Positions 1-12,600 of a stretch of 64,000 nucleotides of DNA are shown here, one piece after another. Position numbers and translations under genes: made by a program. The stretch's first letter is position 1. The number at the start of each line of letters is the position of its first letter. The DNA comes from Acanthornis magna (taxonomy: Eukaryota > Chordata > Aves > Passeriformes > Acanthizidae), in assembly GCA_036785705.1 (NCBI GenBank), contig JAWUZG010000351.1, positions 186,001 to 250,000 on the forward strand, in the 5' to 3' direction. Below the pieces are notes generated by a model that was given only the letters and a program-made list of their open reading frames with translations, searched no databases and had not been told where the DNA came from.

Positions 1-3000
1 CATTAAAATGTTACTTAGCAATGTTTGTTAGCTGCTTTTGGTTGAGTTCCACTTGTCTTTTTACTGATTCTTTCTCTTCTGCCATAAGATTAGGGTGAGA
101 TTAGGACATAATTTGTATGTACTGCTCTGTTCCCACTTTAGGGATGCCGCAAAGTGAATATTTCTGGATTCTGAAAGAATCAGCTTTAACTCAGAGGGAT
201 AGAATTACTGTGGGAGTCCACTTCAGTTTGTTCTTTGTAGGTATTTCCCTCCTACCCCAGCAGCTTTCATCTGCAGATACTAGCTTTGCTACAGGTAGTA
301 ATAGCAGATTTCAACTCCCCTGACCTTCTTTTCAGCTAGCACCATTTCAGTGTAATTCTTTAAATCCCCCCTCCCTATACTGATGGCCATTTTTGAATGG
401 AGAGTGTCTTTAACCAGGGAGAATGTCTTTAACCAGGCAGACCTATTCCATACATCTCCCTTTGCCCAATAGTGCTGCACACCCACCTTGCCTTTCCCTT
501 CTTTCCCATCTCCTCTCCTTTCACACACCAAAAACTCCAAACTGTGCTATGAGAACTAATTTTGATAACTGAACTTTTAAGCCATTTGTAAAACTGAAGC
601 CAGACTGTCCCGTGTGCCTCACAAAACTTTTTTGCAATCATTTCTTCTGCTCCCTCATCCAAGCCACAGACAGGAGTCCAAGACAGATTGCAGGTATTTT
701 CTTTATTTTACATCAACTACTACTGATATTTAAATCACACATCATGTTCTCTCTACCACAGGCAGTTTTAGCTGCTCTAGTTGTTTCATGGTCTTGCTTT
801 TACAGAACTTCATGCCCCTGTGGTACTTCACAAGTGACTCTGCAGTTTCAGATGAATTTTGTTCGTGCATCCTGCAAAGGCAATTGCAGGCAGTGCACGT
901 GGGGTGCCCAAACCAGAACTACATTCCAACGCTCCCACACAGCAAGGCAAAAAGGCCAGATCCATCTCTAATTTCCAATCTGCAAATGAAGTATCCTGTT
1001 TAACTTTGTGCTATTACATCATTTTCACTACACCATGCATCATTAAACTTTATAGGAACCTAACAACATTCTGGCTCCAGAAATCTTAAAGGATTGCTAA
1101 ATGCTGCTGTGGTACTACCTTGCCCAGATTGAAGAGAGCACAATTTTTTCAAGTTTTCTAACTGATCACACTCAGGATAGATATAATCATGGTTACCAAA
1201 AGATATAAAATGACACAAAATTAGTCATTTCTTATTCCAGACTGCTTGACATTTACTAAATTGGCCTGATTTAAAAGGAAGGAAAAAATTACCTTGAGGG
1301 TATCTAAGCTCACAGAGTTATTAGCCTGAGGCTCACTGAAGAATGGTAACACATTCATTAATTCCTAACATAACAAAATAGTCAAGGTGAAGAACCAGTC
1401 TTGAAATCCTCTGCACCCCATTTCTATTTAAACTACTTACTGTTTATTCACTGCCTGACTGCCCAGCCTGCAACACACTGCCTGCCTCAAAACCCAAAGG
1501 GGGCCTGGGGCAGTACAGCTTCACCTTAGCAGACAGCATTTGGTAGGACTGCCCCATTGCAGGACTTCTCAGCAGTGGTACTGTACATCAAAAGTGTCTG
1601 CACTTTCGATGCCAGAGCAGGATCTAATTTGCCTGCTTCACAAAAGGTTCTGGAGGAACAGCAGATGAGGAAACACCATGCTTAAGCAATTTAAAAAAAA
1701 AAAAAATCCGACTTTTGCCATTTTCTGTGAAAAGGAAGAGAAGAAAGCTATTTTTCTATCAGATTCCTGTTTTTTGGCTACTGATTCTTATCAATTCATT
1801 CAGACATTTTCAGGCTGTCCACTGAATCATAAAGGTCAAAAATTTACATCAAGCAAGAAACATAAATAGAGTTTGCTGAACTTGCCTATCAGTGGGCAGG
1901 AAATGATCCTTAGCTCTGTATTTTATTACTGCTGTGCCCAGATCGGCCGCACACATTTCTGCCACAGCTCTCGAGCACATGTCCCACACGGCTCACCCAA
2001 GGCACAGGTCCAGGAAACTGGGCAGTAAATATCTGAGAGCTCCTAATAAACACAGAAGTGGCAAAAATGACACCTTATTGCAACTGACTGACACTTGTAG
2101 CCCCAGAGACAGAGTGAAATTGATGAAAACACCAGAGTGGCGAGCAGGGCACTAAGAAAACATTTTATTTGGCCAGTCTCTGTGGAAGGGCAAAAAAATA
2201 AACTGATAAATGAAAAGATCTCCACTTGATGATCAGTTATCCCTTGGCCCTGAACCAGTCCAAAAGCTAGGCTAGCTTTATTTCACAATCACAGAAATCA
2301 TCAGACAGATAGGAAAAGTTTGCTTTACTGTTTTGACAAAGTGCTTAAAATTGGATCAGATCATGTTTTCTTCCTGATATTCACTAATGCTCTGCCTGTC
2401 TCAAAAACTAAATAAGTAAGTAAGGTAATGATCCTCAGAGAGATTTCACAGAACTGAAACAATGGTGCCCTCTCCTCATCAAAATCCAAGATTTCAGCTG
2501 CTGTAATAAAATATTCATTATGATGGTAGTGAACCCACGACATTCCCTGGCTTATAGTCACTAAAAACAATGCCCTAAATTCTATTTAAATACAGTGCTA
2601 GAGCAAGAATGGAACATAACAAAAAAATCTTGCAGAAAATCTGCTTGTTGCTGTACACAGTCCAATCTGCTGGCTGAAGAGCAAACCAAACTTTTTCCTT
2701 CTATCAGCAAAGCTGAACCAGCTCTCTCTTAAAGCATGGATGAAGTTTTTCTGCCACATTTCATAACAACTTTTTAATTAACTGCTGGCTGAGTCCACTT
2801 GGTGGACTTGAGGTCACATGGAGGAGACATGGCACCCACATCCAACAGCCACCACCTTCCCTTCCCTGCTGGACATACACCTGGCTCCACTTGCTGTGCA
2901 TGCTGCAGGAGTTATGTGCTTTAAGCTGGGCTGGAGTTCAGCAGTCATGTGTGCCAAATTTTGTTCTGGTTAAGTCATAAATCAACTCTGGCAAGCATGG

Positions 3001-6000
3001 ATATCAAGACTTTGTGTTGAAATTTTGGCTGGCCCTCAAAGAAACAAGAAGCTTAGAATGCCACGAGTTCCTATGTGTGACTGATACATATTTTAAAGCA
3101 GTTCTACATCGCAAAAATTCCTTACAGAAACCTTTGGTTCTAAGGTATTCCAAATATTAGCTTAATAGAGAACCTGAAAAAGCAGAAAACTATCTGCTAG
3201 TTTAAATAATTCCTAAAAATTACAAGACTGTATTAGGTATGCCTGCCACAAAATTAATGGATCCACAGTAGTACTTATATTCTAAATTAAAAAATTCTTT
3301 AATTAGCCATAGATTTTCAGTACATTCAATGGTTTGTATTAGAAAAAGCAACTGAGTTCAAACTAAACTTTCTATCATAGCCTTTGCTTTAAAAAGAAAA
3401 AAGAAAAAAGCAATTAAGTAAAGAGATTGACAGTGAAATATAACACACTGCAATTGTTCGTCTTATGATCAGACTTTACCTGATAGGAACATACTCATTT
3501 AAGAGAGAAACACTTTTTCAGCTGCCAAGAACATGTACACACATAAAAGGAAACGCTGACTGCTCCAGTGAATTTGATGGTTCATCTCTAGTCTCAGGCG
3601 TTGACAATCTCCAAGAGCATCTACCATGGTCATTGCCACGCTGTAAGAACACTAATTAGAGAGGAGTCTAGCTGAACTCTAAATTGGTATTTTCTTCATT
3701 TGGATGTTTGACAAGTTCCCAGTAACAGGTTTGCTTGTTTTCCATGAGAATTAAAATTCAATGCTAAAAGCTATAGTTTCTCTTGTGCAGAAGGCTCTTC
3801 CACACTCTGACTCACCTGCAATTCAGAGCTACCACATGACTTGCATTGAAATGTCAAATCAGAATGATGAAAATTAGCTAACTGTTATCTTTTTCTAGAT
3901 GAGGACTATGCTCCACAGAAGACTATGTGATTTCATTACACAAGTCCCATGTCTACAAGATTTTCTGAATGAATTATCACTGATTAAGGTGTGGTTTGGC
4001 ATGCAAACTGCCAGAGGCATCTGAAAAGCCCTGTTGTCAGTTGATGCATAATTTCCTTCAGTATTCAAAACAAAAGTAAGATTACGATCAGGTGGGCAGC
4101 AAAGACGCTTTCTTCACATGCAGAAATGTCTTATTACATCTCTTCTCTCTACCATACTACTGCTTCCTAGAGCAGTTCATAACTTGCTTTTCACAAAGCT
4201 GTCTATAATCTGATAGCCTAAGTATATCCAAAGGTCCCCCTACCTTTCTGCCACCCCCTTTCATTTTCCTCCCCCTACATTTCCTGAGCAATCATCTTGC
4301 AAATTGAGACTATCACAAAACCTCACCTATATTCTCTTTTCAGCTAAAAATCACTGTTTCATGATTTCTTGGAAATCAGTGCCAGTGCTCCCTCTCACAT
4401 TCCTGACCTGTCAGCACTGCATGGGCAGCCCAAAACCACACAACTCCCACACCGCGCAGCTGCAAGGCTGCACGGAGCTTGAGTCTGTGGAAGCAGAGGA
4501 AGGGGAGTTGAGGTAGATCACTGCCTTTTTCTGATACTTTGGAAATGAATGACGATATTCTACAAGCTGTTGGGATAGTATGAACAAATGGCAGGCATAT
4601 GTAACAAGCTCACAGATAAGGGACTGGATTTTCTATTAACCACTTGAAGTGTTTTCCAGTGGTAGCAGAAGAGAAAACCTCTGCTAGGGAGAAAATAATG
4701 TAAGTTGCATGACTACCTCCAAAAATGATAGATATTGTTACACATTCCTACATGCAGCAAGCAGAGCGCATTGTCATGCCACACAAGCAATGCCTCCTGA
4801 TGTGTGTTTTTGGGACTGTGCTAATGCCAAGACTGCAATTCTAGAGCTGCTTTTCCCAGGCACTACAGAAGAAAACAGTGGACAATGTCTCATCTGAAAG
4901 GACCATACCATTTTGTTGCCCAAGCCAGGCATTAACACGGCATTCAAAAGCTCAAGTTCAATTTCTGTATTGGTTTTTTAAAAAAAAGATTAATTGGACA
5001 TTGGGATGACTGTACATACTGTGGATGTAAGGATAAAATACATAAAAAACAGCACAGCAATTAATCTTGCAAACTAGATTACAGAGATAAACTCTCTTTA
5101 GATTATCCTCATCAATATATATGAAAGCTGTAAAATCTTTTTGTAGCTGAAATTCAGGTTACTAAATCCGAAAAAAAAAAAAAAAGCCTATCATTGCTGG
5201 CTGTGTTTCCTACTAGGTTAGCTTTTGGCCACAGCAGACTTGAAACACAGTAGAGAGCTTTCATTTCTAAAAATCCCATTGTTACAGTAACATCTTTTCA
5301 AATGTATCAGCATATTTTAATATGCCATAATTCCACCTAATTACTTACAGAGCCCTGGCAGAGGTTCTGAGAGGGCAGATGCATCTAACTCATATCCCTT
5401 GAGTCCGGGGGCAATGCAGGACACACTAAACGGAGAACACCCACCTGCACATCCAACAGCTTCATCATTCAAACCATGGCACAGATGCACCGAGGGTGAG
5501 AACCAAAGAACTGTAAAGGCCCCAGAAAGCTCACTATTCATAATTACCATTTTTTTAAAAGATAAACCTTTCCAGCAGAACCCTCAGCTGAATAGCACAG
5601 AGTAAGAACTGGACAACAGACGTCCAAAAGACAGCTATGATAATGTATTTTCCCAAGGATTAATATCCCTGCTTTCTTAATGCATGAAAATGGCAGCCGC
5701 TACCAAAAGTTTTCAGTACTGAATTTTCAAGTCAGTGTTTCAGGCAACCTTTAACAATTTTTGGTGTATTTAGAACATTACATTACTGTCCCTGTTTCAT
5801 TATGAGAAACAGGGTATAAAGGGTACCAGGATGCCATACGTCCCTCAACTGATAAAGAACTGTGTTCTTTAGTCAGTCGTATGCATTTTGCTTCATCTTT
5901 TATATCTAAACGTGAATTTTCCCTAGTATGTATCATCCTAAGACAAAGCATTTTGTGTGACCTAATGAGATCAATGGACAGCAAACTCCAGTATACTAAG

Positions 6001-7867
6001 TAAGAATCATTAAAGAAAAGCCCTTTCCTGAATCTGACATCTCCTTTAGCACAAGGAATTCTAATTTTCCCTGATTTCACAGATGTTTTTCACCTGAATT
6101 TCCATCCTAGCATGGCAGCAGCCAGCAGCTGCTCTCCTGTCTGAAATACGTTGCTTTGAATGCAGCCTCTAGTGAAATACACACATGAAATCTGACGTAA
6201 ATAGAATCTTGAGATATAAGAAGCCATAAAGGAGATTTGATGGGCTTTAACTGCAGTCAAATGATACACAAGGAACATACTCTGCAATAACATGTACCTC
6301 GTATGGATCCTATTTGCTTCCCCATGATAAAGTGGCAACTTAAGCTGTGAAAATTACTGCCATCCATCTCACCCCATGCATTCACATGCTTGGGAAGCAT
6401 AAGTGAATATGCAGCTACGTGTTTCGCAAACAAAATATTTCTCCTAAGATGAAAACGAGAGTAACTCATTTCACAAGAAATGATCAGGCAATGCATGAAG
6501 CCTGGCATGAGTCCACCCTATCAAAGCCCAACAACCCTGCTGCACACTGAACTCTTCTGCTTTGTGGACCAGAATCAGATCCACAGTACAAAGGTCCAAC
6601 AACTGTGAAGTCAAAAGGGCAGAATTTTTTCCTTAACTCAAAATTTTCTTTGTTATATGCTACAAAGGCATGTCCTTTCTGCTATTTTTCTGCGCACTGT
6701 ATTTGTTCTGTCCTCTCCCAGGATCTCACTGATCTCACAGTGTGTTTGTATGATGCTTGATGCGTGAGGACCACATGGCCATATGTCCTATAATGCAGAT
6801 TTATAAGTGTATATATATAGGTTAATTGAACTAAAATAAACTCCAGTCCCCCAGCAGCAGTACATACCCATGAGCAAATTGTATGTTCCGTAAAACACTG
6901 CTTGTGACTTTTAAAGACCCTTTGTTAAATTGTTCTTTTTATTTCAGGAATATTTCTTTGAAAGTCTTCTTTGAAATATGAGGCATATTTGCATGAGTTA
7001 TGTCACTTTTCCTTTTTCTACATTACCAGTTCTTTATACATTTCTATCTGCATGATATCTCTTTAAATCTGATAGTTCTTTCATTCATTTATTTTTTTAT
7101 CTCTAATATTATCATCAAACTTTCATTTTCTGCCTCTGGTTCCTTTCTTTATCTCCTTTGCCACAGAGAGATCATAATCCCACATTATTAATTATCTGAC
7201 AGTGATATTGAAGAAGCTATTGCTGCTTATGTAATAGGAAAATCTAATTATTTTAATAAAGATATGATTGACTCCATCAGGTGATACCTTGGTCTGATTT
7301 TCTAGGACATTAACTCAGCAGAACTCTTACAGTCCCAATCTCTGTGGCTGATGGTAACATGGCACCATAACCTGCTCCTGTAAATCTACCAGCAGGAACA
7401 GATTCCAACATTTTGCCCTAAGAGCCAAACACTACAGTCTCTGCATATCTTTTTATGAAACAGAAGTAGTTATTAGTTACCAAATAAATTCAGAGCTCCT
7501 GGGACTGGCAGCGACATTTTAATTTGTCAAGTGGGATAGAAATTTAAAGCTGGTTTTGCCCTGAACAATCGACAAGATATTTACAAAATTAAAGAAACAA
7601 AAGAATGTTTCCACCAAGACACAATTTCTCATTCTAATGCCCTGCCTGTACTATCATTGCTTTCAAAATGAAGAGTACACAGCACAGCACCTACTTTTAT
7701 ATTAGTCTCCATTTACTCTTCTCTTGTATTAGATGAACAATTCCTATGGACATTTTCACCCAAGTTTCTCAAACATTAACCATGTGGGGAAGCTTATTAT
7801 TCCCATTTTACAAATGAGAAGACTGTGGAGCTAACATTATATGTGATCCAAAAACACCAGAAAATGG
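1..7867. other. Unique AT-rich DNA without a proven gene
   Basis: Apart from the exon-like segment at 5349-5510 I see only unique AT-rich sequence with short A runs (1690, 5170). All ORFs are under 120 codons and lack splice or codon support. A weak plus-strand exon-like segment (7203-7280, 78 bases, peptide around DIEEAIAAYVIGK, donor ATCAG|GTGATA) was noted. A minus ORF at 2361-2570 follows an acceptor-like tract but has no donor partner. Confidence 0.6.
5349..5510 (-). CDS. Isolated exon-like segment, low confidence
   Basis: 162 bases open on the minus strand between a good acceptor (GGGGCCTTTACAG|TT) and a strong donor (GGGCTCT|GTAAGT). The phase is two bases, 53 codons, one base. The translation includes SPSVHLCHGLNDEAVGC and ends EPLPGL. 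It has retained CpGs. No partner exon joins it convincingly and no family is recognised. Open segments of this size are common by chance in this window, so it may be spurious or belong to a non-coding transcript. Confidence 0.25.
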
Positions 7868-8345
7868 TGACTTGTCTGCCTTTCATGCAAGCACTGCCCA
7901 GAGCCTGCCTGGCAGGCAGTGCCACAGGCTGGGGGTCCAAACACCCTCTGGATGAAGAACCTTTTTCTAATATCCAGCATAAACCTCTCCTGACACAGCT
8001 TCATGCCATACACCTTCCTTTTTTACCTTATTTCCTAGAAAGGTTTCCTGTTCAGCCAAGACAGACATCTTCCTCACCTGCTTGACTTCTGACATTTGGG
8101 AATTGCCTGTTCCTGTGCCCATAAGAGGTGATGTTTTAAAGGTGATCAGCACTGATGGACCCCAACACCTGCAAAAAAATTTTCCTAGGTGGCCTTATTC
8201 ACTAATTCCCTGAACATCCTGAAGCATCCTCTCCTCATGTCGAGTATGGATTTTGCTGGCACTTTTCCTCCGATCACCAGAGATTATAAACTCAATCGCT
8301 TCATGGCTGCTGTGGCCAAGATGATCACCAATCCCCACTTTGCTC
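7868..8345 (-). mobile_element. CR1 LINE fragment, endonuclease end joined to 3' region
   Basis: On the minus strand the right part translates to degraded CR1 ORF2 text around the end of the endonuclease domain (fragments such as RRGCFRMFRELVNK and the spacer that follows). The left part is CR1 3' sequence (GAGGTTTATGCTGGATATTAG followed by TTCTTCATCCAGAGGGTG). The roughly 2 kb of reverse transcriptase that should lie between is missing, so this is an internally deleted copy or two nested fragments. It meets a plus-strand CR1 tail at 8363. Confidence 0.8.
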
Positions 8346-8362
8346 ACAAGACCCACTCTGCT

Positions 8363-8457
8363 GTGCTATGGTTTAGTTGATACGGTGACGTTCAACCAAA
8401 GGTTGGACTCAATCATCTTGGAGGTCTTTTCCAACCTTAGTGCTTCTATGATTCTAA
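8363..8457 (+). mobile_element. CR1 LINE 3' end, plus strand
   Basis: Ends with the diagnostic CR1 terminus: GGTTGGACTCAATCATCTTG, GAGGTCTTTTCCAACCTTAG, then TTCTATGATTCTAA. It is 5'-truncated to about 95 bases. It begins only about 18 bases after the right end of the opposite-strand CR1 piece. Confidence 0.9.
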
Positions 8458-9428
8458 GAGTGAATGAATGGAAGATAAGGAATGATCCACTTCACATCTA
8501 AATACTCTCTTGGTGGAATTCCCAGGGAAGGGAGAAAGCATGGGGAAACCATGGAGAAAGTTAAGTCAAGAGCCCAAAGTGTCAGCACAAGCAAGACCTG
8601 AAGCGGTTCATGTAGCCACCTCCGAAAGTATCAGGGCCTGGGCATAGCACCAAAAATGGAAAATCAAATAATGCAATGAAATAAAAATTATTTACTACTT
8701 TTTTTTCTTCTGTGGATGCAGAGACACATAAAGCAAAGAAATCTACATTAAAAATAAGGCTAATTGATTTGTGAGAGGTGAGAAAATAAAAATCAAACCA
8801 AAAATAGAATCAGACTTCAGTACCCTGACCGCTTTTACACTGAAATACACAGAAAAAACTTGGCAGACAGAGCTACTATGGTTTCCTCAGGATCGCTGAG
8901 GGACCTGGCAAACCTGCAGGAATATCACCAGGACAGGTTGTCCTTGACAGTTAGCAGGCATAGTGATTCAGCTCAGACTGTCAATTAAAATCTTTATATC
9001 ACGTTTTCTATCATCATAGCAGCAGGCCAGAATTGATATCCAACATTTAAGACTGAAGAAATGGTTTTAATTATTCTGAATGAACAGAGAGATTCAGTTT
9101 ACAAAAGAATTAGTAAAAACCTTCAAAGAGAAAACTGGGGGAGGAAAAGAGATGGAAAAGGCACTATTAAACTTTAGCTTGCTCACTACCTTTTTTGGAT
9201 TTGGAAATATATATCATATAATGTCATTCTATGGAAATATTTCAGTAAGCTGTTCTTGTATGCTGATACTACATCTAGGACATTTTGGGAGCTATTTAGT
9301 GTAAATAATTAGTCATAGTAGTAGCTCCCTTTGAGGACACGTAAGTGCCCTCAGATACTGCCAAGAGATGGGCCAAGAGACTTGGAACTCCACACTCATC
9401 CCCAGCTCAGACCTCAAAGCCTGCTCAC

Positions 9429-9619
9429 CTGTTCACCAGGTACAGGAGCATGAGAGATGACCCCAGGACCCAGTGCCTGACAAAACAAAAGGTAGTTCCT
9501 AAATATAAGACTACCATGGAAAGGGCTACCAAAGGCAGCACAGTCAGCAAGATCAGGCTCAGGCTAGCACAGACAAGCATCCCAAGGCCAAAGCAACACG
9601 GAGCTACCACTCCTGCTCC
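9429..9619 (-). CDS. Isolated exon-like segment encoding hydrophobic helices, low confidence
   Basis: 191 bases: 63 codons plus two bases, between a good acceptor (CCTGCCCACATACAG|GG) and a consensus donor (GAACAG|GTGAGC). The translation starts GAGVVAPCCFGLGMLVC and contains one or two stretches hydrophobic enough to cross a membrane (SLILLTVLPLVALSMVV). If real it would be a membrane-protein exon. The antisense plus-strand ORF (9345-9653) is a shadow. No continuation in matching phase was established: a weak candidate is near 8870-8930, and an upstream one near 11885-12070 shares phase 0 but is AT-rich. Confidence 0.3.
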
Positions 9620-12600
9620 CTGTATGTGGGCAGGACTAACCCCAAGCAGGTAAAGGCAAAGGCATTTTTTCCCCAGGTATGACAGGAAACTTTCAAAAAC
9701 AGCTTTGGACAATTATGGGTGGGCTGTGATTCTTGACTCCTCACTGGACTCAAGAATGGTATGAACACTGGTATGATACCTGCAAGGAAAGAGAGAGCAA
9801 TGCAGATAGGATAAAATCATTGTCCAGAACATCTCTCCTGGCTGCTTATCCCCCCAGGTACACATAGCAGCTTTGCAGGGTACAGAAATTATAAACTTTT
9901 TGAAGCCGGAAAATGAATGATGTTTACATTTAGTTAAGTGGAGGAGAGAGATGGCAGAGTGACTGCCAACAATCACTGGGCTGGTTTAAATTGCTTTTCA
10001 CCAGCACTGTCACCTGAGCAGATCTGTGCCAAGACACCAGGAAAAGCTGCTAGTATAAGAGCAAGTTTATGCACTTCAGAGCGGTACTGGAAGGTACTGC
10101 AATAGTGATTGACATCAATATGGAGATATTCAGAAGAGAGGAAGGAAAAAAATACGTGGATGGATTCAGAAGAAAGAGTGGAAATGCGAAGTTCAGGAGG
10201 ACACCATTTTACAGTACACAATTGCACAGATTAGCAAGTTAGATGGTACTGAAGCCAAATATCCAGTATTGAAATTAATGACCATAAAAATATCCCAGCA
10301 GAAAGATGGAGATTCATCGAAACATAACGCATACTGTAAATAATCATTAAGTAAGTTAATCTTTAAGGATACCAAAAAGTATCTTTATACACTGGAGGGG
10401 CCAAGAGACTTTGAAGTCTTTCCATTTTTCACCTTGTAATTCACAACTTTTAGACCATTATGCAATTGCAAAATTTTAAAGAAGCTTCAGTGATAACCCT
10501 GAAAGTCACAAGAAGATGAACAGAAATGATATGATAAAAAGGAAGGTATGGTCTTCATTCATTTTCTTAACATCAACCTTTACTTTTGACTGTTCCAGTG
10601 TGTACTAAGAATCAATATTTATACATTGGAAAGCACCTAAGCTCAAATATTTCAAATTTCAAAGATTTTGGATTCTAAACCCAACAATATCTTTATTAAC
10701 TAGCACTGTTCAATCACAAGACTCCACATATTTTGGGAAACACAATTCAGATGAAAAATCTGGTTTTGCTATGGTTTTGAGATTCAAGTGACTTCCAGTG
10801 GGACAAGATTAGGAAGAAATAGGAAGAAATGGGAAGAGCTGTAGAAGAACCTGTTCAGAAATTAGTACAGTGACACACGAATAAAGCTTGTGGAGTTCAA
10901 GGACTTTCTCTAACTAGTCCTGAAAAAACGAACCTCAAAGCCAGCCATTCTCCAATTAAAAAAAAATCATCATTTCTGCCAAGTTTACTGTCTGGTTGTT
11001 TTCTTTTATCAACTAATGAAAAAATATCAAGAAAATTAGTTGGGACTTCCCATGCAGACCAGACTGAATTGAAGCTATAACAAAACTCCAGACAAAATGA
11101 GATGAACTATTCAAAATTTCATTTTTGCAATACTGACACCTCTCTAGCAATACGTTTAAGGCTCTAGAGAGAAAACACTACAAAGCCATCCAACATACTG
11201 CACTAAACATTAAACAGAACATTTGACAGAGGTGTTATATAGAAGCAGGAAGAAGTATGAGTAGAGACTGCTGGACAATAACAGCTTAACCCGTGGTGAA
11301 ATAATGTACTGCACCAAGGTCTGGGTAATCAGTTACAGGAGTTAAATAAAGCTAGCAAAATTTTTACAGATACCTCATTATAGAAGTACTTTCTAGAAAA
11401 CTGACAGAACCCAATAGAGGGTAAAAAAAAAAACCAAATAAAGCCCAGCTGACACAAAAGAAAAAGGAAGCAGAAAGACATAATGTCTCATGTTTTAAAC
11501 CCTTAAAATATATTTCTGAGTATTTCCAGTCTATTCAGAATTTAATTCAGCTTTTAAACAGACCTTTAACATTCAGGTCTTTGTTAGCACATGTGTCTTT
11601 TAGTAGGTGTCAGCACCTTTGGTATGTAAAAATCACTGTGCATTATGTTTTACCATGTATTTCACAGTTCTTTGTTCCTTGCACCACAAATAGAATTGTG
11701 GTTTTGAAAACTCTCTAGACACATGCTGCACTTTTTGCAATCTATTTTCTGCAAAGAATTGCTCTCAAACTAGGTTGCACTCTCTCTTGAACTTGTAATA
11801 AATACAAGAATGTTGGGACACACTCAGAACTTATTTATGCCCAATAACTTTTTTTTTTGGTCTGGTGAGTAAATCATTCTTCACCTGAAAGTACATAAAG
11901 GCAATTATATTGGCTCGTGCCGAAAGGTGAAAAACAGCACATAAAATAATAAATAGCAGAAAGAGGGTATTTAAATAGGCATGTAAACTATGCTTTTCAC
12001 ATTGAAGAACATAATAAGAGAAATATGATCCTATTTTAGCAGAACCTACAGGATTGTTAGGGTGGTAGTACTGAGGTCTGTCCAAGTACTCAGGATCTTA
12101 CACACCAAACAAGACAATAAAATAATACATTTTGTCTAAAATAATAAATTTTCAACCATACAGTGAAACAAACAGAGAGCAGTCAGGAAAATACAGGAAA
12201 CTGAATCTCAACAGTTGCAGCAGATTTTTCAAGAAGAAAAGAAGAATGATTAAAGACTAAACAGAGAGATCTGACCAAACAGTGTCCCTCTTCAGAAGGT
12301 GGCATCATTTCAGATAAATTCTACTGACTGCAGGACATTACTCAATAGGGGTATGCCAGTTTTAGTACATCATAAATGACTTCTGAATTAGTATTTTAAT
12401 GATGTACCTTACAGCTGGCTCTGCAATCAGTGGGAAAATCAGATTTGCACAATGAAAATGCAATATTTACTCATTTTTTTCTGAACCCCAAACTGACCCT
12501 AAATACTTCTGCCTCTGTCCCAAATCTCAGTGAAACACAAAGTTGAAAACCAATTTTATCACTGTGTATCTGTCCTGTGAATTGGTCCCTGCTGGGAGAG

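Noticed and set aside
11885..12070. 186-base minus segment with hydrophobic translation before CAG|GTGAAG
   Set aside because: AT-rich sequence readily gives Phe/Leu/Ile-rich open frames; donor only moderate, no independent support, so not listed as an exon.
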